Origin: Aerococcaceae bacterium zg-252
Lineage (GTDB): Bacteria; Bacillota; Bacilli; Lactobacillales; Aerococcaceae
Reading direction: 5' to 3'
Length of the DNA: 64,000 nt
NCBI GenBank assembly: GCA_016237705.1
Contig: CP066204.1
Coordinates: 1,064,001 to 1,128,000, forward strand
Shown here: in pieces, positions 17,182 through 25,281 of the stretch
How the letters are laid out: each line of letters starts with the position of its first letter
Position numbering within the stretch: position 1 is the stretch's first letter
Made by a program: the position numbers and the translations under genes
The notes under the pieces: model-generated
Database searches by the model: none
What the model was told of the DNA's origin: nothing
The model's input: only the letters and a program-made list of their open reading frames with translations

Positions 17182-18684
17182 TTATTCACCATAAACGTCA
17201 ATATCTTCTTCACTTCTAACGTTGTTGGATTGCTGAACCATTTCGTTTTTAATTTCATTCAACATCTCAAGTGCTTTTTCTTCCGTCACTCCGTGCAACT
17301 TCATAATTGCTGTCTTAGAACTAGCAAAACCACTAGCCACCATTTGCGACCAATATTCTAATTCTTTGGATTTATCAGTAAAGACACCATCATCTAAATT
17401 GATTGAAATATCATCAAAGTTAGGAATCACACCATGATATAGCCCATACAAACTACCTAACTCACAGATAGAAATAATCAACTCTTTCAGTGAATGTTCA
17501 ACCAGTGACACAATACTATTTCGCATTTGATAGGTATCCGAGTTTTCAGACACTACTTCAGTGGCTGTCTTCATCGATTTACCATCAAACGTAAACATAC
17601 CAGCAGATACACCAATCTGCATTTCAAATAATGATAAGCCCTCATTAATCGCTTGAATATAACTTTCTGAACGGATTGGAGTTGTTAAATCCGTGATACC
17701 AATTTGCTTATCAATATCACCGCCACCAATTTGAACAAAGACGTTTTGGTCAGGGTCAAAGTGTTTTCTCAATACTTTCTGATTACCAAAATGGTCAACC
17801 ACCGTCTTAACCGTTTGCTCAGGCACCGCCACACGACGTTGTCCCATGCGAACTTCCCAAGTAAATTCATCAAACGTTCGATTCAAAAAATCAATCGTTG
17901 ATTTAGCATTATCAAATAACGACAATCCCAGTGGACTGTTGATATTTTTGTTATTCATCCCAGGTGTTTTCAGATACGTAAACAGTGGACGTGATAACTT
18001 GCTCAATGGCACTTCGTCTTTCAAGCCTTCGTACAACTCAGACAATGGCACGCGCTCACCGACTCTATCTTCTGTATCGGACTTATAAAGTTCATTCGTC
18101 ACAATATAACTATCCTCTTGCCACTCGTGAAACTCAATCAGTGAGTAGTACTTTTGCTTACTGCCTTCTGACTTCACCGACCGCATAATAATCGCTGCGC
18201 TTGATACATCTTGTGTATTAGACTGCAGCGGTAAAAACACCGGTGCTTGAATAAAAGCCACTTTAATATCCTTGCCGTCCACATAAGGCCGCATTGCCAT
18301 ACCGCCTAGCGCTAACGCACTTTCAAGATACCGTTCAAAGTTTTTATTAAATCGGTCATTCTTCAATACCTGATTAATAAACTCATTGGCTCCCTCATCG
18401 TCAATTTTAAACTCTGCTTGTTCGTTGAATACTAGGCTTGCTATCTTCTTACAAGCAGTACGCCCAATTGGCAAATGATGAAATTTACGTGTATGCGCAT
18501 CGCCGTCCGAGTTCAAGAATTTAACATCATCAAAGCTACTTTTGTAGTACTTTAAGTTATTCAATATTCGGTTATATTCTTCCGACGTCACTGCAATTTT
18601 CGGATGGTCAATAAAAGTATTTAATGTCGTCACTGTCTCACCTCCATATCTAAAAAAGTTCATTATTTTATTCCACAATCCCAT
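17182..18684 (-). CDS. Portal protein (SPP1 Gp6 / A118 family)
   Basis: 500 residues. ATG at 18684 with AGGAGGTG 8 bases upstream. The N-terminus MGLWNKIMNFFRYGGE and the conserved 'GRTACKKIASLVFNEQAEF' (about residue 68) match the phage portal family of SPP1 Gp6 and Listeria A118. The central 'SPLGLSLFDNAKSTIDFLN' segment and the acidic C-terminus also fit. It forms the dodecameric DNA channel at the unique capsid vertex. It stands between terL and muF as usual for pac-type phages. Confidence 0.92.
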   Translation of the reverse strand: MGLWNKIMNFFRYGGETVTTLNTFIDHPKIAVTSEEYNRILNNLKYYKSSFDDVKFLNSDGDAHTRKFHHLPIGRTACKKIASLVFNEQAEFKIDDEGANEFINQVLKNDRFNKNFERYLESALALGGMAMRPYVDGKDIKVAFIQAPVFLPLQSNTQDVSSAAIIMRSVKSEGSKQKYYSLIEFHEWQEDSYIVTNELYKSDTEDRVGERVPLSELYEGLKDEVPLSKLSRPLFTYLKTPGMNNKNINSPLGLSLFDNAKSTIDFLNRTFDEFTWEVRMGQRRVAVPEQTVKTVVDHFGNQKVLRKHFDPDQNVFVQIGGGDIDKQIGITDLTTPIRSESYIQAINEGLSLFEMQIGVSAGMFTFDGKSMKTATEVVSENSDTYQMRNSIVSLVEHSLKELIISICELGSLYGLYHGVIPNFDDISINLDDGVFTDKSKELEYWSQMVASGFASSKTAIMKLHGVTEEKALEMLNEIKNEMVQQSNNVRSEEDIDVYGE

Positions 18685-18698
18685 GTGTCCATCACCTC

Positions 18699-20000
18699 CT
18701 AAGCTTTCAAGCCTAGCAATTTAGCGTTATCTAGGATTACATACTGAAACTCGTCACACGTGTGGTCATTTTCTTTAACGACTTTAGGGTCATCTGTATG
18801 AATCGTTTTCTCATCAAAACGATACGTCTTATGTTCTTCAATAAACACCTTATTACTTTCAGTATCCAAATAATAAAAGCGTCCTTCTGCTAGAAGACTA
18901 ATCACCGTGTCAACCATCGTGATTTTCTTCTTCTTAGCCACCGGATGCCACCGTTCTTGATAATCATGGAAATATTGATTACGTAACGCCCCTTCAGCGC
19001 TATCAATCGTCTTATTCACTTCCGGAACACCCGCATATCGCTTCAACACTGATAATCTAAACTCATGAATCATCTTAGATAATTCACTCGGTGCTTTCTT
19101 AATCGATTGTCCTAGTGGTGAATAATAAAACGTATCTAACCGTATCAAATTTCCTTTACTGGTATAGCCGTAAGCACCACAAGCCGTTGCTGATTGTTGA
19201 TGTCCGCCATCTAAACTAAACATAATACCGATTAAAGGGTCGTCCGACGGTAAGGATTCAAGCGGTTGAAACATCTGTATGTTGTACACATTCGTTCCCA
19301 TTCCGATGACTTCACCAAGATACATCCATCGATAATATTCAATATCCGTTTCTTTGTATTTTTCAATCTTCCGCTTCATCTGCTTAGATAAAAAGTTAAG
19401 TTCATCATCTAAGTAAGTACTGTGATGTATTAAATATTCATCGTCTAGTTCCTTTTCTGTTATCCATTCATTTATCCAATCAAATGGATTCCTTGGCGGA
19501 TTATAACTAAAATATACTTTAACTTGCTTATCATCTGGTAATTCTTGTCGAATAAACGTATCTTCTACCACGTCAATATCTTCACGTCCTGCAAACTCCG
19601 CTAGCTCCTCAAACCACACCGCATGAACATAGCCATTTGCGATAATCTGCGATTTTAGCTTCATCGGGTCATCAACACCATAGAAATAAAAACCCGTTTG
19701 TGTTCGCTTATGAATAATCTGCAAAGGTGATTTTTTAAACTCAAACTGACGTTCTTGTTTCAACGCATAAATTGCCCATTTAATTTGCTCGTAAACTGAC
19801 ATTCGCAAATATTTTCCAACTTTACGCAAAACAATCACATTCGCTTTGTCATCACTCAAAAATTCGCATACTAACTGAATAGAAATGACCGATGATTTAG
19901 TTGAACCGCGCCCACCTTTTAAAACTTTGTGCGTTTTAGGTGAGAACAACACCTCATCAAAAGTCGGATTAACCAAAGCGGCTAAATTAAGTTCGCTCAT
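18699..20000 (-). CDS. Terminase large subunit (PBSX / Terminase_3 family)
   Basis: 433 residues from ATG at 20000 (AGAGGTG 6 bases upstream; overlaps terS by 14 bases). Walker A is GGRGSTKSS at residues 29-37, Walker B 'VHAVWFEE' about 125-132, and a coupling segment 'KVYFSYNPPRNPFDWI' follows. The C-terminal RNase H-like nuclease shows 'MFSLDGGHQQSAT', 'TIDSAEGALRN' and a terminal 'NDHTCDEFQYVI' acidic motif. It packages DNA through the portal. The PBSX-type terminase with a MuF and Gp6-like portal suggests headful (pac) packaging, which is an inference. Confidence 0.93.
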   Translation of the reverse strand: MSELNLAALVNPTFDEVLFSPKTHKVLKGGRGSTKSSVISIQLVCEFLSDDKANVIVLRKVGKYLRMSVYEQIKWAIYALKQERQFEFKKSPLQIIHKRTQTGFYFYGVDDPMKLKSQIIANGYVHAVWFEELAEFAGREDIDVVEDTFIRQELPDDKQVKVYFSYNPPRNPFDWINEWITEKELDDEYLIHHSTYLDDELNFLSKQMKRKIEKYKETDIEYYRWMYLGEVIGMGTNVYNIQMFQPLESLPSDDPLIGIMFSLDGGHQQSATACGAYGYTSKGNLIRLDTFYYSPLGQSIKKAPSELSKMIHEFRLSVLKRYAGVPEVNKTIDSAEGALRNQYFHDYQERWHPVAKKKKITMVDTVISLLAEGRFYYLDTESNKVFIEEHKTYRFDEKTIHTDDPKVVKENDHTCDEFQYVILDNAKLLGLKA

Positions 20001-20475
20001 CAATCGCACCTCTATCAAACACAAAGCCTGTGATAGTCATTTCATCCTCTTGATTTTCAGCTTGTAATTTTTCAATTTCCAATTTGAGTTTCTTATCAGC
20101 AAGTTCAATATCTCTAAAGGCCATATTATTCATACCCTCAATCGCACCTAAAAAGGCGTTAGAGTTTGCTTGTCTAACACCTTGTTCTTCAATATCTGAT
20201 TTTGCTTGGTTTTTTAACCATTCATATTCACTGAAAGCCTGTTCCCTAGACCATATCGCCATGTTTGATGCAGCGTCTTTTGCTTGCTTTAACAAGTCGC
20301 GATACCTAGCCTGAACCTCATCACTATTAAACAATTTAGAAGCCCTATTATCAACGGTTGTTTCTTTCCACCTTGTAGCTTGTTTAAAAGCTTTTAGATA
20401 TGCTTGTCTCTGTGTATCACCAGCGACTAAAAAAGCCACAAAGTCTTGTTCTTGTTTATTCAATTCTCTATCCAC
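19987..20475 (-). CDS. Terminase small subunit
   Basis: 162 residues from a GTG at 20475, placed about 9 bases after GAGGTG. An upstream TTG at 20514 keeps the frame open but lies inside a terminator stem, so it is unlikely. The N-terminal helix-turn-helix region 'LNKQEQDFVAFLVAGDTQRQAYLKAF' and 'SKLFNSDEVQARYRDLL' fit the Terminase_2 family, which recognises the packaging site and feeds DNA to TerL. Start choice is the main uncertainty. Confidence 0.85.
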   Translation of the reverse strand: MDRELNKQEQDFVAFLVAGDTQRQAYLKAFKQATRWKETTVDNRASKLFNSDEVQARYRDLLKQAKDAASNMAIWSREQAFSEYEWLKNQAKSDIEEQGVRQANSNAFLGAIEGMNNMAFRDIELADKKLKLEIEKLQAENQEDEMTITGFVFDRGAIDERT

Positions 20476-20500
20476 CCATTTAGTCACCTCGTTTCCAAAA

Positions 20501-20522
20501 TAAAAAGCCGACAAAGTCGACT
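20501..20522 (-). terminator. Rho-independent terminator upstream of terS
   Basis: Minus strand AGTCGAC/GTCGGCT (7 bp, one T-G pair) with a 3-base loop followed by TTTTATTTT. It would stop early transcripts before the packaging genes, so late expression must start or read through here under control of the RinA-type activator encoded just upstream. Confidence 0.75.
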
Positions 20523-20660
20523 TGAAAAATATATACTACACCCAAGGTGCACCCGTCGAATACGTTCCTGCGCTTATAGACGACGGGAATTAAAAAGGAA
20601 GTCAGCGGAACTCTTCAACGTTCCACAATACTATAATAACATTTTTTTTAATGCTCTGAG
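20523..20660 (-). other. Structured non-coding segment between the late regulator and terS
   Basis: This gap has no convincing gene. A perfect 7-bp inverted repeat (CCCGTCG at 20552-20558, CGACGGG at 20581-20587) encloses 22 bases, and a GGAAC/GTTCC pair lies at 20607-20625. The GC-richer core stands out from AT-rich flanks. It could hold the packaging site, a late-activator binding site or a leader RNA; I cannot decide which. Confidence 0.45.
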
Positions 20661-20677
20661 TCCGTTTTTCGTCCGTT

Positions 20678-21094
20678 TTATTTATCTAACCTCAAATCGT
20701 CCGCAACATTCTCAAAAAATCTATCTCTTAACTGGAACCCCTTAGTTCTCCCGCAGTTAATAAGCATATTATCAACTAATCCTTGCATCTTATATCGTGG
20801 ATATCGCTCAATATATAATTCCTCGATAATTTTTTTAGTATCGCTATCACAATTATTTAGATTATCTTCAATCACTCGCTTATTGCGTTCCAAAGCCGAT
20901 AGGCGACGGTCTTGTTCTATCGTGATTAACATATTTGTCATACTGTCTGACACTCGATTACCACGAATACCTGAATTTAAATCATCCTGCTTACTCGGAA
21001 TACGTAACTCCAATTCTCGCTCTTTGATATATCTGTCTATATTCGGATAATCTTTTAGAATGTCTTTTATATAATTAAATGTGCTTTTCTTCAA
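20678..21094 (-). CDS. RinA/ArpU-type late transcription activator
   Basis: 138 residues with TTG start at 21094 (AGGTGG 7 bases upstream). The central 'MTNMLITIEQDRRLSALERNKRVIEDNL' and C-terminal 'TKKIIEELYIERYPRYKMQGLVDN' resemble the sigma-region-4-like RinA/ArpU regulators that switch on late operons in Gram-positive phages. The place, last early gene just before the terS terminator and the packaging/head genes, supports this. Identification rests on pattern and synteny. Confidence 0.72.
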   Translation of the reverse strand: MKKSTFNYIKDILKDYPNIDRYIKERELELRIPSKQDDLNSGIRGNRVSDSMTNMLITIEQDRRLSALERNKRVIEDNLNNCDSDTKKIIEELYIERYPRYKMQGLVDNMLINCGRTKGFQLRDRFFENVADDLRLDK

Positions 21095-21108
21095 ATAACC
21101 ACCACCTG

Positions 21109-21462
21109 TTAATTACAAATCTTCAATACTTCTTCATTCAGCATTTCATTTATCTCTAAAATTGATGCTTCCTCTGCCCTTCCACGTCTTAAAATCACAG
21201 TCAAATAATCTCTGTTCCTACCTAACATTAAAGATATTTCAACTTTAGTGAGTTTCAGTTTCGAAATCAAACTATCTAAACGTTCTCTATCACATTCAAA
21301 TTGCACATACCGAGTTCGTTCAGCCCTGCTGTCATCCTCACTTTCTTTATAAAAAATATCTCTCAACATTATTACTCTCGGACTGTAATCAATTTCTTCA
21401 ACTGGTAGACTTGACAGATGCAAAACTTCCCACCACAAATCCACTTTTTCTTTCGCTCTCAT
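21109..21462 (-). CDS. Hypothetical phage protein with a helix-turn-helix-like segment
   Basis: 117 residues. The C-terminal half contains 'SKLKLTKVEISLMLGRNRDYL' (about residues 67-87), which has the spacing of a helix-turn-helix, so DNA binding is possible. No family recognised. It lies between a small membrane protein gene and the RinA-like gene. Its ribosome binding site is weak, and its ATG is one base from the upstream stop, so translation may be coupled. Confidence 0.6.
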   Translation of the reverse strand: MRAKEKVDLWWEVLHLSSLPVEEIDYSPRVIMLRDIFYKESEDDSRAERTRYVQFECDRERLDSLISKLKLTKVEISLMLGRNRDYLTVILRRGRAEEASILEINEMLNEEVLKICN

Positions 21463-21463
21463 T

Positions 21464-21736
21464 TTATCTACGCCCTTTTTGCTTTCGTGGAAATGGGCGA
21501 CGTTGTTCTAAACGTTGGATTCGATTACCTAACGAACTGATAATCCCTCTAACTCTTAATTGTTCATGGTATAAATCATCGAGTGTTTGTTTTGATTGAA
21601 ATATATTATAAGCGTTATGTTCCATTGTTTTTTCAATCTTTTCTATTTTATTTCGTAACATAGTCACATGAACAATTGTTAGATACAACGCCACCGCTAA
21701 CAGTAGATATATTATTAAAATAAAAATCAATTCCAT
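21464..21736 (-). CDS. Small membrane-anchored coiled-coil phage protein
   Basis: 90 residues: one N-terminal membrane segment (residues 2-25, MELIFILIIYLLLAVALYL...) then a charged predicted coiled coil and a very basic C-terminus ('RRPFPRKQKGRR'). No family recognised. Topology suggests an inner-face protein tethered to the membrane. It belongs to the cluster of small early genes upstream of the late regulator. Confidence 0.6.
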   Translation of the reverse strand: MELIFILIIYLLLAVALYLTIVHVTMLRNKIEKIEKTMEHNAYNIFQSKQTLDDLYHEQLRVRGIISSLGNRIQRLEQRRPFPRKQKGRR

Positions 21737-21745
21737 TTACTCACC

Positions 21746-22177
21746 TTAATATCTTTCATGTTGCAAGTGTGAAATCATCTCTTTTATTTCTGCTGTCGTT
21801 TTATCCTGTTTCGCTTCAAGAGTAGCCACTCGACACGCTAATTTATTTACCATAGGATTAGTAATTGTTTTAAAAGAGATACCGCTTTTGATACCGCTTA
21901 TTTTATTTGCGTCAAGCGTAATACTTCTTACATCACTCGCATTAATTTCACTGACTGTATATTCAGCTTCAACTTTAACAATTTCAGTGTTGAACGCTTT
22001 CGCTAATGAGTCGTAATGTTCCCTATTTGGTTCATAATCTTTTAGTGGCAACTTCAACGCACACCCTATAGAATTAACCCATTTACCATAACTTGCTAAA
22101 GTGCCATTATTATTCTGATATTCCGCTAAAAACATTTTACCGCTGCGGTCTCTAAATACTATAAACGTTTCTTTCAT
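21746..22177 (-). CDS. Hypothetical phage protein
   Basis: 143 residues from ATG at 22177; a TTG six bases upstream is only 3 bases from the AGGAG and less likely. The protein starts 'KETFIVFRDRSGKMFLAEY' and ends with a short helical segment 'VATLEAKQDKTTAEIKEMI' that may form a coiled coil. I do not recognise a family. It is downstream of the methyltransferase gene in the same run of early genes. Confidence 0.6.
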   Translation of the reverse strand: MKETFIVFRDRSGKMFLAEYQNNNGTLASYGKWVNSIGCALKLPLKDYEPNREHYDSLAKAFNTEIVKVEAEYTVSEINASDVRSITLDANKISGIKSGISFKTITNPMVNKLACRVATLEAKQDKTTAEIKEMISHLQHERY

Positions 22178-22197
22178 TTTCAATTTCTCCTTTAAAT

Positions 22198-22986
22198 CTA
22201 TTCGAGTTTAAACAATTTTTCTGTTACAGCTATTTCAGCAAGCATTTTTTCCTTTGCCAAATTATAAAAATCTTTTTTAATTTCAAAGCCATAACTAGGT
22301 CTACCCAATTCTGCACTCGCTCGCAAAGTTGTACCACTACCAGCACATGGGTCTATAACGACATCTCCTTCATCTGTAAAAATTTCAATCAATTCTTTTA
22401 ACATCGCAACAGGTTTTTGTGTTGGATGAATTTTTGGTATTTCCTTTCTATTATCCGTTTTCCATTCGAACCAGTTTTTTATCATTCTTCCTTTCTCAGT
22501 TTCAGTTTTACCATTTCTAAATTTAGGTAGTTTATCACGATATAAAACCACTGCATATTCTGTCGCCCCAACAATTTTCATGTTCGCTTTCAAAACTTGA
22601 GAAGAACTTTTTTTTACAAAAATCAACGGGTAACTATTGTTGAATCCATACTGCTTGCCATATTCAATAACCATTTGCATTTGCTGAAATGCACAGAACA
22701 CAATCATAGCTGGTGCTTGATTCTTTTCTTTAGGCTCTTTTTTTAACATTTTTGAGCAGAAGTGCATAAATTCAGCGATTCTAAAATCATGGTCTGTATC
22801 AAAGAACGCTTTACCAGCTAATTCACTCTCTCCGTTCTTGTTGTCCCCGTCTTTATACCACATGGGGTTACTTGCGTACGCATTATTTCCCAAATTATAA
22901 GGAATATCAGCAATAACTAATTGCGCTTTCGGTATGTTGTACCGTTTAAAATTTTGGTGGTGGTCATTATATAATTCTACTTTCAT
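22198..22986 (-). CDS. Phage DNA methyltransferase (N6_N4 type, beta class)
   Basis: 262 residues from ATG at 22986 (AAGGAG 8 bases upstream). Motif IV is DIPYN (residues 27-31, a variant of DPPY), and motif I follows near the C-terminus as 'VVIDPCAGSGTT', so the order is beta class. 'KIHPTQKPVAMLKELIEIF' is the usual segment before motif I. It would methylate adenine N6 or cytosine N4. No restriction endonuclease gene is adjacent, so it is probably an orphan used to evade host restriction. The target sequence cannot be read from the protein. Confidence 0.88.
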   Translation of the reverse strand: MKVELYNDHHQNFKRYNIPKAQLVIADIPYNLGNNAYASNPMWYKDGDNKNGESELAGKAFFDTDHDFRIAEFMHFCSKMLKKEPKEKNQAPAMIVFCAFQQMQMVIEYGKQYGFNNSYPLIFVKKSSSQVLKANMKIVGATEYAVVLYRDKLPKFRNGKTETEKGRMIKNWFEWKTDNRKEIPKIHPTQKPVAMLKELIEIFTDEGDVVIDPCAGSGTTLRASAELGRPSYGFEIKKDFYNLAKEKMLAEIAVTEKLFKLE

Positions 22987-22998
22987 TGCACTCACTCC

Positions 22999-23277
22999 TT
23001 AATCAACTTCCGTCCAACAATAAATCTGATTATCTTCAATATGCCGTTTAAACGGCAACAGCTGACAATACGTCTGCGCATAATGCGGTTTAACATCGTC
23101 ACCGTATTTCACTGTGGAAACCAAAACAGGCTTACCGTTAGCTTCCGTGATTTGTTCTACTAGCGGGTCACGTTCTGGTGCTGGCTGTTGTTCGTGTTTA
23201 AAAATTTCAGTAATCGTAACACAAATAATAGCAACTATCATAAATATAAACGACCATTTGTAATATTTATCGCTCAT
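22999..23277 (-). CDS. Small single-pass membrane phage protein
   Basis: 92 residues with one hydrophobic segment at about 8-25 (YKWSFIFMIVAIICVTITEIF) and an outward-facing or cytoplasmic polar part with two cysteines (C70, C85 region). No family recognised. Its stop is one base downstream-adjacent to the next gene region and it is part of the early gene run. Confidence 0.55.
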   Translation of the reverse strand: MSDKYYKWSFIFMIVAIICVTITEIFKHEQQPAPERDPLVEQITEANGKPVLVSTVKYGDDVKPHYAQTYCQLLPFKRHIEDNQIYCWTEVD

Positions 23278-23526
23278 CTATTCCACCACTTCCAATCGCT
23301 TTGTCGTTGTATATCTGCGACAATCAAGCTCGATAGATTCAAGATAGCTTTTACCGCATTCACAACATTGCGTTTCATCTTCAAAAGTTTCGTGCCAATC
23401 TTCACAATCCAATTCATGAGCATATCCACAATAAGGACAATAAGAAATACCATCGTCGTATTCTTCGATTTTTCCCCATTCCTCAATCTGCTCATTAACA
23501 TATTCTACGCTTAATGCTTTGCACAT
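23278..23526 (-). CDS. Small zinc-ribbon-like phage protein
   Basis: 82 residues from ATG at 23526 (GGAGGGG upstream). Two cysteine pairs, 'YCPYCGY' and 'QCCECGKSY', lie about 23 residues apart and would bind one zinc ion as a zinc ribbon. Such small proteins are common in early regions of Firmicutes phages with unknown roles. It overlaps the preceding XRE gene by 32 bases. Confidence 0.62.
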   Translation of the reverse strand: MCKALSVEYVNEQIEEWGKIEEYDDGISYCPYCGYAHELDCEDWHETFEDETQCCECGKSYLESIELDCRRYTTTKRLEVVE

Positions 23527-23764
23527 TCCGTTTCCCCTCCACAAACTTCAATAATTCTTCTGACGGCTCTGGTACACGTCTATCAATCAATTCATCAATC
23601 GTGATGCCGAATAAATCGCAAATCTTGATTGCTGTATCTATATTAAAGCTCCTCTTCCCTGTTTCAATACGGAAGATAGCACTTTCGGACATTCCTGTTA
23701 ACTTTGCTATGTCCTGTTGCGTCATTCCAAATTCTTCTCTAATTTCTTTTAAACAATTTTTCAT
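23495..23764 (-). CDS. XRE-family helix-turn-helix regulator
   Basis: 89 residues from ATG at 23764 with GAGGAG upstream. The HTH_3 domain fills residues 5-58: 'LKEIREEFGMTQQDIAKL', 'SESAIFRIETGKRSFNIDTA' and 'ICDLFGITIDELI'. The C-terminal tail is basic. It sits far from the CI/Cro switch, inside the early run, so it may regulate a middle or late step. The target is unknown. Confidence 0.82.
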   Translation of the reverse strand: MKNCLKEIREEFGMTQQDIAKLTGMSESAIFRIETGKRSFNIDTAIKICDLFGITIDELIDRRVPEPSEELLKFVEGKRNVQSIKRRIC

Positions 23765-23768
23765 CGTT

Positions 23769-24323
23769 TTACTTCTCCTCAATCAGCCAGTTAATATTCT
23801 TTACTGCTTTTTTCAAATCTTCCACACCATTTTTTTCATAAGCACGCAATAAATATTCAACAGCCGAACACCAGCGATGTGCTGTTATCCCCGTTAAAGA
23901 TTTAACGAAACCCTCCAACACATCTTTAACTTCAATACCATTACTACCAACGTAGTGTTGTGGACTATTCACGTTATCCTGTTGTTTAATATCATGCTCT
24001 GTCTCGCTTTGTCCTACCTTGTCCGCTTTCTGTGCCTTCTTCTCACTGATATTCTTGCCCCAGCATTCCGTACAAATGTTACGTAGCTTATTACCTCTCT
24101 GCCGTGAAAATTCATCAGGTAGTTTAATCTGATTGCACTTTTTACAAACTTGCAGCGTTCTAACATCCGTATTAGAATCACGACTTAATATTCGTACTTC
24201 ACTTAACCGAACCGTCTTGCGATGGTCGTTTACCTGTATCACGCACGTATTCACCAACACCGATATAACCTTTGCTGGCTCGTTCTTATATTCAACGATA
24301 TATCCAGTCTTTACTTCTTCCAT
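23769..24323 (-). CDS. DUF3310 protein with N-terminal zinc-finger module
   Basis: 184 residues. A CKKC...CTEC pair of cysteines (about residues 60-87) with 'LPDEFSRQRGNKLRNICTEC' looks like a small zinc finger of the HNH-associated type. The C-terminal ~65 residues, from 'VNSPQHYVG' through 'HRWCSAVEYLLRAYEKNG' to 'KAVKNINWLIEE', are a clear DUF3310 domain, described in phages as a nucleotide-kinase-related protein of uncertain activity. It overlaps the downstream end of the NrdH-like gene by 13 bases. Confidence 0.8.
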   Translation of the reverse strand: MEEVKTGYIVEYKNEPAKVISVLVNTCVIQVNDHRKTVRLSEVRILSRDSNTDVRTLQVCKKCNQIKLPDEFSRQRGNKLRNICTECWGKNISEKKAQKADKVGQSETEHDIKQQDNVNSPQHYVGSNGIEVKDVLEGFVKSLTGITAHRWCSAVEYLLRAYEKNGVEDLKKAVKNINWLIEEK

Positions 24324-24556
24324 TGCTCCACCAATTCTTTCAAGCGGTCAGGCTGAAACCCAGCCCACGCTTTATCAAACGACCCAGGCACCACCACTGG
24401 CACACTGCCAAATTTGTGCTCTTTCAAATCATTTTTCACCGCTTCATCATTTGTCACGTTAATCAAACTGTACGGAATCTCATTATCATCCAGAAACTTT
24501 TTCGTATGATAACACTGGATACAATTATCTTTTGTATAAACGGTTATTTTTTTCAT
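24311..24556 (-). CDS. Glutaredoxin-like NrdH redoxin
   Basis: 81 residues with the thioredoxin-fold layout: 'ITVYTKDNCIQCYHTKKFLD' with active-site CIQC (residues 12-15), then the conserved 'GSVPVVVPG' (cis-Pro) and 'WAGFQPDRLKEL'. This is the NrdH pattern, an electron donor for class Ib ribonucleotide reductase. The phage copy would support dNTP supply during replication. Its start overlaps the preceding MazG-like stop by one base, and both serve nucleotide metabolism. Confidence 0.85.
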   Translation of the reverse strand: MKKITVYTKDNCIQCYHTKKFLDDNEIPYSLINVTNDEAVKNDLKEHKFGSVPVVVPGSFDKAWAGFQPDRLKELVEQWKK

Positions 24557-25038
24557 TACGCTTCACCGTCCTTAATAAACACACCGTCAACCGTCTTACC
24601 TGTACGCTTTGAAATCACATCATAAGCTGACTGCAGGCATTCTTTAAGATTTAAATCTAAAGATAAGGCGATACCGCGCAAATCTTTCAAGAATTTGTTT
24701 AAAAAAGCATCGGGACAGCCTTGCGTTAGCACTACATTACCCACTTGAATACTGCTCAATGTGTTAGTACCAAATGCAATCCGCTCATTCGGACTTAATG
24801 CTGGAAGAACCCTATCTAATTCCAATTCCCAATCCAACTCATTACCCGTCCAGTGCGCCAAACCAATCAGCACCACCAACGTATCACCAAGCCCGTCAAT
24901 CATCTCTGCTCTATCATTTTTCAGATAAGCCCCCACGAACTCGCCAAATTCAGCGACTAAATATAATGACTGTTTTTCAATATCATTCGTCTGTTTTTCT
25001 TCATGCCATTCAATGACTTTTTTTACTAAATCGTTCAT
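24556..25038 (-). CDS. MazG-like nucleotide pyrophosphohydrolase-type protein
   Basis: 160 residues from ATG at 25038 (AGGAGTG 6 bases upstream). 'QSLYLVAEFGEFVGAYLKND' followed by 'EMIDGLGDTLVVLIGLA' is the MazG/dUTPase all-alpha motif (ExxE...DxxxD), which coordinates magnesium for NTP pyrophosphate removal. The C-terminal half is less conserved. The phage may use it to clean the nucleotide pool or lower alarmone levels. The substrate is not evident from the sequence. Confidence 0.75.
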   Translation of the reverse strand: MNDLVKKVIEWHEEKQTNDIEKQSLYLVAEFGEFVGAYLKNDRAEMIDGLGDTLVVLIGLAHWTGNELDWELELDRVLPALSPNERIAFGTNTLSSIQVGNVVLTQGCPDAFLNKFLKDLRGIALSLDLNLKECLQSAYDVISKRTGKTVDGVFIKDGEA

Positions 25039-25054
25039 TTGTTTCACTCCTGTT

Positions 25055-25267
25055 CTAATAATACCGTCCACACTTCTTCACACACTGAACACGATAAATG
25101 CTAGGTAATCCTCTGTACCCCTCGCCGTTCCTTGCGTTCTTTAACCACTTTTCCAGCGACTTGATGAACTGAAATGCTAATCCCTCTGTTTCAAAAAATC
25201 CCATAATCTCTCGGCTGATTGAATCTTCAACCATGTACTCGTAATCTTTCTTTAATCTAACTTTCAT
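25055..25267 (-). CDS. Small hypothetical phage protein
   Basis: 70 residues, basic, beginning 'KVRLKKDYEYMVEDSIS' and ending 'VQCVKKCGRYY'. No recognised family, no membrane segment. It sits between ssb and the MazG-like gene with normal early-operon spacing (15 and 17 bases). The mix of basic residues allows nucleic-acid binding, but nothing proves it. Confidence 0.5.
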   Translation of the reverse strand: MKVRLKKDYEYMVEDSISREIMGFFETEGLAFQFIKSLEKWLKNARNGEGYRGLPSIYRVQCVKKCGRYY

Positions 25268-25281
25268 GCAAGCACCTATTT

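Noticed and set aside
20476-20514. Upstream TTG start for terS
   Set aside because: It lies within a terminator stem; a GTG further down has a good ribosome binding site.
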